Source of the DNA: Pengzhenrongella sicca
Lineage (GTDB): Bacteria > Actinomycetota > Actinomycetes > Actinomycetales > Cellulomonadaceae
Length of the DNA: 64,000 nt
Reading direction: 5' to 3'
Assembly: GCF_017569225.1 (NCBI RefSeq)
Contig: NZ_CP071868.1
Span: 2,728,001-2,792,000 of the forward strand
Shown: piece after piece, positions 1-8,099 of the stretch
Layout: every line of letters begins with the position of its first letter
How positions within the stretch are numbered: position 1 is the stretch's first letter
Made by a program: the position numbers and the translations under genes
Notes under the pieces: model-generated
The model's database searches: none
Seen by the model: the letters and a program-made list of their open reading frames with translations, nothing else
Told to the model about the DNA's origin: nothing

Positions 1-111
1 GTCATCGCCGGCGTCGCCGCGATCCTCCGCAAGCAGCTCCTGTGGGGCATCGTGCTCATCGTCGTCGGCCTCCTCGTCGGCCCGGGCGGCACCAGCATCT
101 TCACGAGCTAG
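1..111 (+). CDS. GPGG-motif small membrane protein (3' end only)
   Basis: Only the last 36 codons lie in the window; the frame is open from base 1 and ends with TAG at 109-111. The visible part holds one hydrophobic helix (LLWGIVLIVVGLLVG) followed directly by Gly-Pro-Gly-Gly and a short polar tail (TSIFTS). This matches the GPGG-motif small membrane proteins of actinomycetes as I remember them: a single membrane helix and no assigned role. The N-terminus is outside the window, so length and start cannot be judged. Confidence 0.6.
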   Translation, partial: VIAGVAAILRKQLLWGIVLIVVGLLVGPGGTSIFTS

Positions 112-159
112 CCCCTCGCCACGCCCCCGGACTACCCGCCGCGCCGTGCCCGCCAGGGG

Positions 160-1836
160 CTAGGTCAAGGGCGGGTAGCCGGGGAGCCAGCGCGCGGCGC
201 GGACGAGGCGCTCGATGTCCTCGGGCGAGCGCGGGTCGGCCGAGCCGTCCGCGATCGCCGCGGTCGCGACCGCGATCGCGACGTCGATCGCGACGTCGGC
301 CAGCCGGTCGAGCGCGGGCAGCACCGCCCCGCGCGGGTCGGTGTGGATCGTCGCGTTGCGCGCGATCGCATCGGCCGCGGCCGTGAGCATCGGGTCCGTG
401 ATCCGGCGGGCGCCGATGGCGACGGCGGCGAGGCCGATCGCCGGGAAGACGTAGATGTTGTTGCACTGAGCGACGGCGACCTCGCCGCGAGCCGTGCGCA
501 TCGGTGGGAACGGCGAACCGGTCGCGACCAGCGCCGCACCCCCGGTCCAGTCGGCGAGATCCTGCGGGTCGGCCTCGCTGTGGCTCGTCGGGTTGGACAG
601 CGGCATGATGATCGGCCGCCGCGCGGCCCCCGCCATCGCGCGGACGACGGCCTCGGTGAACGCGCCGGCCGCCGTGGACAGCCCTAGCAGCGCCGTCGGA
701 CGCGCGTGCTGGACGACGGCGAGCAGGTCGGGCGCGCCGTCGGCCGGCCACCACGCGCGCACCGCCGCCGCCGGCTGCGCGAGGCGCCGCTGGGCCGGGC
801 TGAGGTCGGTGCGGTCGTCGGTGAGCAGGCCGACGGCGTCGACGACCTGGATCCGGGCGCGGGCCTGCGCGTCGGTGTCGCCCTGCGCGATCATCGTCCG
901 CACGATCTGCTCGCAGACCCCGACGCCGGCGGACCCGGCGCCGACCATGACGATCCGCTGGTCGCGCACCGCCGACGACGTCGCCACGCACGCCGCCGTG
1001 AGCGCCGCCACCACGACCGCCGCGGTGCCCTGGATGTCGTCGTTGAACGTCAGCAGCCGCTCGCGGTACCGCTCGAGCAGCGGCAGCGCGTGCTCGGTCG
1101 CGAAGTCCTCCCACTGCAGCAGCACGTCGGGCAGCTCGGCGCGGACCGCCTCGACGAACTCGTCGACGAACGCGTCGTAGTCGGCGCCGCCGACGCGGTG
1201 GTGCCGCCAGCCGAGGTAGGCCGGGTCGGCGAGCCGGTCGGCGTTGTCCGTCCCGACGTCGAGCACGATCGGCAGGGTGCGCGCGGGGTCGATCCCGCCC
1301 AGCGCCGTGTAGAGCGAGAGCTTGCCGATCGGGATGCCGAGCCCGCCGATGCCCTGGTCGCCGAGGCCGAGGATGCGCTGACCGTCGGTCACGACCACGA
1401 CGTCGACGTCGCGCCGCGGCCGGTTGCGGAGCACCTCGCGCAGGTGCCCGCGCTGGAGGTAGGAGACGAACAGCCCGCGCGGGCGGCGGTAGATCGCGCT
1501 GAACCGTTCGCACGCCTCGCCGACCGTCGGCGTGTAGACGATCGGCAGGAGCTCGCCGACGTGCTGGCGGATGAGCTCGTAGAAGACGACCTCGTTGCTG
1601 TCCTGCAGCGCGCGCACGTTGATGTGCCGGCGGATGTCGGTGTTCTGCGCGCGGAACGAGACGTAGGCCCGGTCGACCTGCTGCTGCAGGTCCTCAACGG
1701 CCGGCGGGATCAGCCCGTGCAGCCCCAGCGCGGTGCGCTCGGCCGGCGTGAACGCGGTGCCGCGGGCGAGCAGCGGATCGTGCAGCAGCCGCTCGGTGCT
1801 GGCTGTAGCGGGCGGGCTGGGCACAATGGTGGGCAC
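160..1836 (-). CDS. NAD-dependent malic enzyme
   Basis: Oxidative decarboxylation of malate to pyruvate in the cytoplasm, an anaplerotic step that here lies 7 kb from PEP carboxylase. The 558-residue product is close to the roughly 565 residues of E. coli MaeA. The N-terminal malic domain has the catalytic Tyr in VYTPTVGEACERFS (Tyr about 101) and the Lys in GLGIPIGKLSLY (about 172). FNDDIQGTA and the dinucleotide-binding IVMVGAGSAGVG follow near residue 300. The GTG at 1836 was preferred to an ATG 30 bases upstream because a GGGAG ribosome site sits six bases before it. Cofactor preference (NAD rather than NADP) is inferred from similarity to the large MaeA/SfcA class. Confidence 0.9.
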   Translation of the reverse strand: MPTIVPSPPATASTERLLHDPLLARGTAFTPAERTALGLHGLIPPAVEDLQQQVDRAYVSFRAQNTDIRRHINVRALQDSNEVVFYELIRQHVGELLPIVYTPTVGEACERFSAIYRRPRGLFVSYLQRGHLREVLRNRPRRDVDVVVVTDGQRILGLGDQGIGGLGIPIGKLSLYTALGGIDPARTLPIVLDVGTDNADRLADPAYLGWRHHRVGGADYDAFVDEFVEAVRAELPDVLLQWEDFATEHALPLLERYRERLLTFNDDIQGTAAVVVAALTAACVATSSAVRDQRIVMVGAGSAGVGVCEQIVRTMIAQGDTDAQARARIQVVDAVGLLTDDRTDLSPAQRRLAQPAAAVRAWWPADGAPDLLAVVQHARPTALLGLSTAAGAFTEAVVRAMAGAARRPIIMPLSNPTSHSEADPQDLADWTGGAALVATGSPFPPMRTARGEVAVAQCNNIYVFPAIGLAAVAIGARRITDPMLTAAADAIARNATIHTDPRGAVLPALDRLADVAIDVAIAVATAAIADGSADPRSPEDIERLVRAARWLPGYPPLT

Positions 1837-1927
1837 GCGGGGCTCCCGAGGTCGGTGATGGCACAACCGGTGGTCAGGGCACGGCGGGCCGACACGGCTT
1901 CGCCCGCCACGGTACAGGCAGCGCCGG

Positions 1928-3232
1928 TCAGGCCACCGCGACCATCGTGCCGAGCGCGCGGGCCGGGCCGGGGTCGGCGCGCAGGGACGCGCTCAGCGCC
2001 GCGAGCCGACGCCGGACCTCGGGTTCGAGGGACAACAGCCGGGTCGCGGCAGCCTCGATTTCGGGCGCGCCCGCCGCATTCGGGTCGAGCGCGACGGCGT
2101 AGCCCGCGGCCTCGAGCGCGGCCGCCCCGGCGAACTGATCGGTCGAGAACGGCAGCGCCAGCATCGGCACACCCGCGGTGAGCGCCTCGGTCACGCTGTT
2201 GTTGCCCGCGTGCGTGACGGCGAGCGCCGCGTGGTCCAGCAGGGTGACCTGCGGCAGGAAGCTCCGCACGAGCCACGACGCGGGGATCGGGCCGAGCTCG
2301 TCGGGGCTCGTCGCGCCGAGCGCGACCGCGACCCGGACGTCGAGCCCGCGCAGCGCGTGTGCCACCCGCGCGAGCACGTCGGACCGCACCGACAGGAAGC
2401 TCCCGAAGCTCACGTACACGACGGGCTGGGCGGACTCCGCGAGCCACGCCTGCACCTGCGGGTCCGGGGCCTCGCCGCGCACGGCCGAGCCCAGGAAGGC
2501 GTGCGGCGGCAGCAGGCGGGTGCGCGCGTCGTCGTGCAGCTCGCCCGGGTAGTTGAGCAGGAGCAGGTCGCCGCTCTCGGCGAAGGCGTCGGAGCTCGCG
2601 GGCGCGCCGGGGTCGAGCAGCGCGAGCGCGTCGTTCCACTGCGCGGTGAACGAGTCCCGCACGCCCGCGCACAGCGAGGCGAGCGCAGCGAGGTCGCCGC
2701 CGTCGGGCTCGAAGCAGGTCGGCCACGCGGGCGGGTAGCCGTACACCTCGGAACCGACCGTGAGCGCCGTCGGGTGACCGAGCACGACGTCGGCGTGCGC
2801 GACGCCGGCGCTCGCCAGCGCGAGCCGAGCGCTGAACGCGAGGTGGTCGACGATCACGTGGTCGGGCCGCACCGACTCGACGACGCGCTGCACCGCGCGC
2901 GCGGTGCCGACCGGGTTCCAGAGCAGGTCGGCGCCCCGCGCCTGCGCCTGGAACCGCAGCGTCTCGACCATCCCGAGCCGGGTCGCGGCGAAGAACCCCC
3001 GCAGCGCGTCGTCCTCGCCGCGCGGCTGCTCGTCGGCCCGGATCACGCCCGGGTTGGACCCCCGGCCCAGCTGCAGGTTCTCGCGCTCGAACCCGAACGC
3101 CGTGACGATCCCGGCGGTCGCCGGGCCCGACGCGACCACCACGCGCTCGCCCGCGTCGAGCCACGCCGAGCCGAGCGTCGCGAGGGGGAACAGGTGCGAG
3201 GCGTAGTCGGGGCTGATGATGAGCAGGGTCAC
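1928..3232 (-). CDS. UDP-glycosyltransferase-like protein, MGT/GT1 type
   Basis: A GT-B fold glycosyltransferase of 434 residues. The N-terminus (VTLLIISPDYASHLFPLATLGSAWLDAGERV) reads like the acceptor half of macrolide/UDP-glucosyltransferases, and the C-terminal half carries VVYVSFGS and a donor-binding stretch ending HAGNNSVTEAL, with the His-Ala-Gly of the GT1 family. The GTG start at 3232 overlaps the upstream gene's TGA by four bases (GTGA), so the two glycosyltransferase genes are one translationally coupled unit. The longer open frame to 3808 lies inside the upstream gene and was ignored. The acceptor is unknown; nothing nearby suggests a macrolide. Confidence 0.8.
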   Translation of the reverse strand: MTLLIISPDYASHLFPLATLGSAWLDAGERVVVASGPATAGIVTAFGFERENLQLGRGSNPGVIRADEQPRGEDDALRGFFAATRLGMVETLRFQAQARGADLLWNPVGTARAVQRVVESVRPDHVIVDHLAFSARLALASAGVAHADVVLGHPTALTVGSEVYGYPPAWPTCFEPDGGDLAALASLCAGVRDSFTAQWNDALALLDPGAPASSDAFAESGDLLLLNYPGELHDDARTRLLPPHAFLGSAVRGEAPDPQVQAWLAESAQPVVYVSFGSFLSVRSDVLARVAHALRGLDVRVAVALGATSPDELGPIPASWLVRSFLPQVTLLDHAALAVTHAGNNSVTEALTAGVPMLALPFSTDQFAGAAALEAAGYAVALDPNAAGAPEIEAAATRLLSLEPEVRRRLAALSASLRADPGPARALGTMVAVA

Positions 3233-5370
3233 CGCAGGCTCAGCGCCAGGTCGGCCGGCGAGTGCGCGCTCACGTCGCGGTAGACGGCCGCGAGCGCTCG
3301 CGCCATCGCTCCGATCGTGAAACGGCGTCGGACGAGCTCGAGCGCGAGACCGGCGCCGTCCTGCGCGCTCGGGCCCGCCGCGAGCGCCAGCGCGTCGCGC
3401 AGCCCGGCGGCGAGGGCGGCGCCGTCGGTGGTGTTCACGAGGAAGCCCGTGACGCCGTCGGCGACGTACGTCGCGGGGCCGCCGCCGGCGGGCGCGACGA
3501 CGGGGAGCCCTGCCGCCAGCGCCTCGAGCAGCGCGATCCCGAACTCCTCCTTGACGCTCGCGCAGACGTACGCGCCGTGCGGCGCGGCGAGCCCCGGGCG
3601 GCCGTACCGCGCGGCGGCGAGCCAGCTCGCGACCTCGGAGTTGGGCCGGTGCCCCGCGAGCAGCAGGCCGCGCGCGGGCGCGCCGGCGAGCGGCACGGCG
3701 GACTCGATCGCGGCGAGCTCGCCGCGCTCGGGCTCCGACGGGTCGGCCAGGTCGCCGCCGACGACGAGCAGGTTGCACCGGTCTCGCAGGTCCGGGTCCG
3801 CCGCCCACGCGGCCACCAGCGCGGCCATGCCCTTGACGCGATGCAGCCGGCCGACCGTGACCGCGAGCGGCAGGGTCCGGCGCTCGGCGGGCAGCGTGCG
3901 CAGCAGCGCGTCGAGGGAGTCGAGCGCGAGGTCTCCGGCCGCCGGCAGCGCGGCGACGGTGCGGCCGGCCCGCTCGATCACGCCCAGGTCGATGCCCTCG
4001 GCGACGACGGAGTGCCGCCGCGGGGCGGCCTCGAGGTCGAGGCCGACGAGCGTGCGCAGGTCGCGCTCGAGGTCCGGGCGCGGGAACAGGACGAGGTGCG
4101 CGGCGTCCGCCGCGAGGCGCTGGACGAGCCGGACCTTGAACCAGTAGTGCTCGGCCGCGTCGGCCCCCCCGAACGTGGCCCGCGTCAGCGCGCCGGAGTC
4201 CTCGAGCGCCTGCAGCGCGACGTGCGGGTCGGGCGCCACGGTGAACACGACCGGGAGCTCGAGCTCACGGGCGACGGCCGCGGCCGCGAGCGACCCGACG
4301 TCGGCCATCCGCAGGTGGATCGCGTCGACCGGTCCGGCGGCGCGCAGGACCCGGCGCAGCCCGCGCTGGGCCGCGACCCGCTGCGGCCACGCGTCGGCCG
4401 CCGTGGGCGCCGGCCCGACGAAGGGCACCGTCGCGAAGGCGTGCCCCGGCAGGGTCGACCCCACCTCGAGCAGCCCGGCGAGCGTGCCGTCGTGCCGGCC
4501 CCGGGAGATGGTCACGACCCGTTCGACCTCGTCCGTCGCGACGAGGGCGTCGCCGAGGCGCACGAGCAGCGTGGCGATGCCCCCGTTGTCGCCGGCGCCG
4601 ACGTGGGCGAGCTCGCGGTCGAGGTCCGCCGGCAGGAACAGCTGGGCGACGGTCGCGCCGCGGCTCCAGGGGGCGCGCAGGCGCGGGCGGGCGGTGAGGT
4701 CGAAGAGCGCGAGCCGCGCGGCGTCGGCGAGCTCGTCGCCGCCCTGCGCGCTCGCGGTCAGCAGCGCGAGGGTCGCGTCGCTCGGGCTGCGGTCGCCGAG
4801 CGCCGCGACCGCCGCGATGCGGGCGCCCCGGCCCTCGTCGTCGTCGTCGGCCACCCGCCGCAGGAGCTGCTCCGCGAGCCGGCCCGGGACGAGGCCGAGG
4901 GTCTCGACGAGGCGGGCCCGGGCCGCCGGCTCGGCAACGCCGAGCAGGGCGCCCTCGAGCGCGAGGACGAGGTGGTCGGGCGTCAGCGGCGCCCACTGTT
5001 CGAGCGTGCGCTGCGCGAGCATGCCGCCGAACCCGCCCCCGACCGCCATCCGCACGAGACCGGAGACGGCGGCGACCTGCGGCCGGCGCGCGCCGAGGGC
5101 CCAGGCGGCGTGCTCGGCGAGGAAGCCCCGGTCGCGGAGCAGGGCGACGAGCGCGTCGTCGGCGGCCGGGTCCACGACCTGGGCGAGCGCGTGCACCGCG
5201 CCGATCGCCACGAGCTGGTCGTCCGGGTCCCGCGTCGCGTCGACCAGCAGCCGGACGGCGCGCGCCCCGCCGTCGTGCGTCGCCGCGACCGCGAGGGCGT
5301 CGGCCGCGCGGATCCCTGCGAGGATCGACGGCGCGTGCCGCATCGCGTCGAGCGCTGAGTCTGTCCCCAC
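3229..5370 (-). CDS. HEAT-repeat / GT4 glycosyltransferase fusion
   Basis: A 713-residue protein with two parts. Roughly residues 1-240 are Ala/Leu-rich paired helices with Asp-Pro turns (DPDDQLVAIGAVHALAQVVDPAADDALVALLRDRGFLAEHAAWALG is cut here for length) typical of HEAT/PBS-lyase scaffolds. The rest is a retaining GT-B glycosyltransferase resembling the sucrose-synthase/sucrose-phosphate synthase group: VTVGRLHRVKGM (about 500), and near 606-631 the donor-site EEFGIALLEALAAGLPVVAP with the E-x7-E spacing. GTG at 5370 is chosen because AGGGAG lies seven bases upstream; a further 60 codons are open but low quality. It is first gene of the operon with the MGT-type enzyme downstream. Product unknown. 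Confidence 0.75.
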   Translation of the reverse strand: MGTDSALDAMRHAPSILAGIRAADALAVAATHDGGARAVRLLVDATRDPDDQLVAIGAVHALAQVVDPAADDALVALLRDRGFLAEHAAWALGARRPQVAAVSGLVRMAVGGGFGGMLAQRTLEQWAPLTPDHLVLALEGALLGVAEPAARARLVETLGLVPGRLAEQLLRRVADDDDEGRGARIAAVAALGDRSPSDATLALLTASAQGGDELADAARLALFDLTARPRLRAPWSRGATVAQLFLPADLDRELAHVGAGDNGGIATLLVRLGDALVATDEVERVVTISRGRHDGTLAGLLEVGSTLPGHAFATVPFVGPAPTAADAWPQRVAAQRGLRRVLRAAGPVDAIHLRMADVGSLAAAAVARELELPVVFTVAPDPHVALQALEDSGALTRATFGGADAAEHYWFKVRLVQRLAADAAHLVLFPRPDLERDLRTLVGLDLEAAPRRHSVVAEGIDLGVIERAGRTVAALPAAGDLALDSLDALLRTLPAERRTLPLAVTVGRLHRVKGMAALVAAWAADPDLRDRCNLLVVGGDLADPSEPERGELAAIESAVPLAGAPARGLLLAGHRPNSEVASWLAAARYGRPGLAAPHGAYVCASVKEEFGIALLEALAAGLPVVAPAGGGPATYVADGVTGFLVNTTDGAALAAGLRDALALAAGPSAQDGAGLALELVRRRFTIGAMARALAAVYRDVSAHSPADLALSLR

Positions 5371-5470
5371 GGTTGCACTCCCTGTCGGTGTCGCGGGCGA
5401 CGTCCCGGCGTCGTCCACGGCAAGGATCCCCCAGGTGCGCCCCGCCCGCCCGTCGGCGCGTGGCTCGGGT

Positions 5471-5507
5471 GGCGTCAGCGCGGGACACCGCGGCGTCAGC
5501 GCGGGAC
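5471..5507. repeat. 16-bp direct repeat at dehydrogenase 3' end
   Basis: The 16-mer GGCGTCAGCGCGGGAC occurs at 5471-5486 and again at 5492-5507. The second copy contains the stop codon and last codons of the minus-strand dehydrogenase; the first lies just past the stop. A short local duplication is the simplest reading. Confidence 0.7.
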
Positions 5508-6338
5508 GGGGAAGCCGTCGCGTTCGACCATCGCGGCGCTGCGCTCCCACAGCTGGGTCGCGAGCTCGGCGTCGTAGGACTGCTTGTTGGCGACCGCGAC
5601 CTTGCGCCGGTCGTAGTACTCGCCGCGCACCCAGTCGGTGCCGGGCTCGGCGGTGGCGAGCCAGACGAGGGTGTCGGCGCCACGGTCCGGGGACAGCAGG
5701 GTGCGCTTGAGGAACGTGCGGTACAGGAAGCGCATCGGGCTGGTCGAGCCGGCCGCGAAGCTGGTCGCGACGACGCCCGGGTGGAACGAGGCGGCCGAGA
5801 TGCCACGTGCGCCGTAGCGGCGGTCGAGCTCGCGGGTGAACAGGATGTTGGCGAGCTTCGCGTTGCCGTAGGCGGAGTTGGGCGAGTAGGCCGAGCGCGC
5901 GTCGAGGTCGTCGATCTTGAGGTTGCCGAACAGCTTGTTGCCGGTGCTCGAGGTCGTGATGACCCGCGCTTCGCTCGCGACGAGCCGGTCGATGAGCAGC
6001 GTTGTCAGCAGGAACGGCGCGAGGTGGTTGACCTGGAACGTCAGCTCGTGGCCGTCCACGGTGTCGGCGCGGGCCCCCATGATCCCGCCCGCGTTGTTGG
6101 CCAGGACGTCGATGCGGGGGTACCGCTCGCGCAGGGTGGCGGCGAGGGCGTGCACCTGCTCGAGTCGGGCGAAGTCGGCGACGAGGAAGTCGGCGCCGAG
6201 CTCGGCCGCGACGGCGGCCGTCTTGGCGGGGTTGCGGCCCACGATCACGACCCGGTCGCCCGCGCGGCTCAGCTGGCGGGCGGCGGCGGCCCCGATCCCG
6301 TCGCTCGCGCCGGTGATGACAACGATTCGCTCGGGCAC
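5496..6338 (-). CDS. short-chain dehydrogenase/reductase (retinol dehydrogenase-like)
   Basis: A classical NAD(P)-dependent SDR of 280 residues. Cofactor motif TGASDGIG at 9-16, structural NNAG at 81-84, catalytic Ser around 130-131 (VITTSSTG) and Tyr157-x3-Lys161 (YGNAK). The long C-terminus after the SFHPGVVATSFA loop resembles the WW-oxidoreductase/retinol dehydrogenase-like SDR group common in actinomycetes. Arg36 after the second strand (VGRNPAK) suggests NADP(H). GTG at 6338 has GGAG five bases upstream. The gene diverges from padR and may share its control region (97 bp between starts). The substrate cannot be read from sequence. Confidence 0.85.
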   Translation of the reverse strand: MPERIVVITGASDGIGAAAARQLSRAGDRVVIVGRNPAKTAAVAAELGADFLVADFARLEQVHALAATLRERYPRIDVLANNAGGIMGARADTVDGHELTFQVNHLAPFLLTTLLIDRLVASEARVITTSSTGNKLFGNLKIDDLDARSAYSPNSAYGNAKLANILFTRELDRRYGARGISAASFHPGVVATSFAAGSTSPMRFLYRTFLKRTLLSPDRGADTLVWLATAEPGTDWVRGEYYDRRKVAVANKQSYDAELATQLWERSAAMVERDGFPVPR

Positions 6339-6400
6339 GGGGGCTCCAGTTCGAGAGGTGGGGGTGCGTATCGAGGGTAGCCCGCTGCGGCGCGCCTAGA

Positions 6401-6436
6401 TTGACTGCCTGACTAGGTAGACCTACTGTCTAGCCA
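6401..6436 (+). promoter_or_regulatory. leaderless promoter and operator of the PadR gene
   Basis: A -35 box TTGACT (6401-6406), a 17-base spacer and a -10 box TACTGT (6424-6429) end six bases before the ATG at 6436, so transcription would start at or next to the start codon; there is no ribosome site. The spacer holds the inverted repeat TAGGT-AG-ACCTA (6414-6425), a plausible PadR operator. CTAG, rare in GC-rich DNA, occurs at 6396, 6413 and 6430, exactly 17 bases apart. Confidence 0.6.
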
Positions 6437-6855
6437 TGTCCGAACCGCACCCGCCGCCCGCCGAGCCGCCCTGGCCCAGCGACTGGCTGCGCGGTGTGCT
6501 CGAGCTGTGCGTCCTGCGGGTGCTCGCCGACGGAGCGACGTATGGCTACGCGATCGCGACCCGGCTCGCGGACGGCGGCGTCGGCGCCGTGAAGGGCGGC
6601 ACGCTGTACCCGCTGCTGATCCGGCTCGAGAACGCGGGGCTCGTGCGCGCGCAGTGGCGCGCGGGCGAGGGCGGGCCGGGCCGGAAGTACTACGAGCTCA
6701 CCGCGGCCGGTCGGGCCGAGCTGGGTCGCAGCGCCGGCCAATGGGGCCGGTTCACCGACACGATCGGCGGCGTCGTCGCCGGCTTCCCGGACCCGGGACC
6801 CCATCCGAGCCCCACGTTCCCGAGCCCTATTCCAGCCACGGAGGTTGCACCATGA
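6436..6855 (+). CDS. PadR family transcriptional regulator
   Basis: A 139-residue winged-helix repressor of the PadR family. The DNA-binding core is LRGVLELCVLRVLADGATYGYAIATRLADGG, with the conserved Tyr-Gly-Tyr, then the wing GTLYPLLIRLENAGLV and RKYYELTAAGRAEL. The C-terminus is short and Pro-rich instead of the long PadR C-terminal helix pair, placing it in the compact PadR-s2 type. The ATG at 6436 appears leaderless. The stop overlaps the next ATG (ATGA), coupling it to the membrane partner, the usual arrangement for PadR with HAAS/DUF1700-like proteins. Likely autoregulated through the repeat at 6414-6425. Confidence 0.9.
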   Translation: MSEPHPPPAEPPWPSDWLRGVLELCVLRVLADGATYGYAIATRLADGGVGAVKGGTLYPLLIRLENAGLVRAQWRAGEGGPGRKYYELTAAGRAELGRSAGQWGRFTDTIGGVVAGFPDPGPHPSPTFPSPIPATEVAP

Positions 6856-7664
6856 GCGCATCCCGCAGCGATCGTCGCCACGCGGCGCGCTTCGTCCTCG
6901 AGCGCCGGCTCGCCCCGCACATCGACGAGAACTGGGCGGAGAGCCTCCTCCTCGAGCTGCGGCTGCTCGGCGTGGGCGGCGACCAGATCGGCGCGGCGCT
7001 CAGCGAAGTCGACTCGCACTGCGTCGAGAGCGGCGAGGGCGCCGACGAGGCATTCGGCGATCCGGTCGCGTACGCGCGCAGCCTGCCTCTGCCGGTCGCC
7101 GACGACGCGTCGCCCCGCGCACTGCTCGCCTCGCTCGGCCCGACGGCCGTGCAGCTGGCCGGCATGTTCGCCATGACCTGGAGCACCGACTCCTGGCTGG
7201 CCGGGACGCCATTCGAGGTCACCGTCGGGCACCTGGTGTGCGGGCTGCTCGCGCTCGCGAGCGGCGGGATCCTGATCGGGTTCGCCGACCCGATCCTGCG
7301 GGCGCTCATCACGCGCCCGCGGCGGGGCGGTGTCCTCCTGGGGACGTGGTTCGTCGCGTTCACCGCGACGAACGTCGCCGCGCTCCTGCTCCTCGATGCG
7401 TCCGCAGGGTCGGTCTCCGCCGGTTGGCTGCTCGTGCTGGGCGCGGTCAGCGTCACCGCAGGCACGGCGTGGGCGCTCGCGCGCCTGCGCGCTGGCAGCG
7501 GCAGCGGCGACCCGATCACGTCGCCGGTCGGCGCCGAGCAGGCTGCGCCCACGCGGATGGAGCGCTTGCTCGCCTCGCGCGTCGTCGCCGTCGGCGCCGT
7601 GCCATTCGCCGCCGTCGTGCTGTTCGCCCTCAGCGTCGGGCTGCACGCGGCCGGCGTGTCCTGA
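6852..7664 (+). CDS. HAAS-like N-terminal domain membrane protein, PadR partner
   Basis: A 270-residue protein with a soluble helical N-terminus (1-90: ENWAESLLLELRLLGV, then DEAFGDPVAYARSL) that looks like the HAAS signalling domain usually encoded next to PadR genes. About five membrane helices follow (approximately 97-115, 124-146, 160-182, 190-212 and 243-266). Ribosome site GGAGG lies eight bases before the ATG at 6852, inside the padR coding end. In better studied systems PadR/HAAS pairs sense envelope or sigma-factor related signals; here the coupling is visible but the signal is unknown. Confidence 0.7.
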   Translation: MSASRSDRRHAARFVLERRLAPHIDENWAESLLLELRLLGVGGDQIGAALSEVDSHCVESGEGADEAFGDPVAYARSLPLPVADDASPRALLASLGPTAVQLAGMFAMTWSTDSWLAGTPFEVTVGHLVCGLLALASGGILIGFADPILRALITRPRRGGVLLGTWFVAFTATNVAALLLLDASAGSVSAGWLLVLGAVSVTAGTAWALARLRAGSGSGDPITSPVGAEQAAPTRMERLLASRVVAVGAVPFAAVVLFALSVGLHAAGVS

Positions 7665-7718
7665 GCCGCGCCGCCGCTCCCGCTCGCGTGGTCCGCTGGG
7701 GCCGCCGCCTGGTCCGCC

Positions 7719-8006
7719 TCAGCGCAGCCCAGCCCCGTGCGCCCGCTCGAGCGCGTCGGAGCGGCTCGACACCCCGAGCTTGCGGTAGACGCTGCGCACC
7801 TGCGTCTTGACCGTGTTCCGGGTGACGAACAGCCGCGCGGCGATCTCCGCGAGGGTTGCGTCGCTGGACAGGTAGCGCAGCACGAGGAGCTCGCGGGCTG
7901 TCAGCGGCTCCGTCGGGTACTCCGGCGCCGTCAGCTGCGCGACCGCGTCAGCGTCCGTCGCGGTGCGGTCCAGCGTCGCGGTACGTTCCAGCTCGAGCGT
8001 GCTCAT
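7719..8006 (-). CDS. minimal LuxR-type HTH regulator
   Basis: A 95-residue protein that is little more than a GerE/LuxR helix-turn-helix. LTARELLVLRYLSSDATLAEIAARLFVTRNTVKTQVRSVYRKLGV occupies residues about 35-80 (quoted motif core: TRNTVKTQVRSVYRKLGV). There is no receiver or ligand domain; the first 30 residues are polar. GGAGGT precedes the ATG at 8006 by four bases. It converges with the PadR partner gene. Such orphan HTH proteins occur in actinomycetes, sometimes as remnants of MalT-like (LAL) regulators, which the TATLAEIAARLFVSxNTVK core resembles. Confidence 0.8.
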   Translation of the reverse strand: MSTLELERTATLDRTATDADAVAQLTAPEYPTEPLTARELLVLRYLSSDATLAEIAARLFVTRNTVKTQVRSVYRKLGVSSRSDALERAHGAGLR

Positions 8007-8052
8007 GGGGACCTCCGGCCGTTCGTCGGGTGCTGTCCCCCCTCGTTCGGAG

Positions 8053-8076
8053 CCGACCCACCTGCGGATGGGTCGG
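8053..8076 (-). terminator. hairpin after ppc-nudix operon
   Basis: Perfect 8-bp stem CCGACCCA/TGGGTCGG with an 8-base loop, 24 bases past the NUDIX stop in the direction of transcription. No T-run follows, as is usual in such GC-rich genomes. Confidence 0.4.
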
Positions 8077-8099
8077 GCCCGCGGCCGGTGTGGGGCGCG

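Noticed and set aside
706-2181. Long open frame antisense to the malic enzyme and glycosyltransferase
   Set aside because: Arg/Ala/Val-rich composition without domains, opposite well-supported genes; typical GC-rich shadow frame.
3262-5358. 698-codon open frame opposite the HEAT-glycosyltransferase gene
   Set aside because: Low-complexity Arg/Glu/Gly protein with no motif; third-position GC bias explains it.
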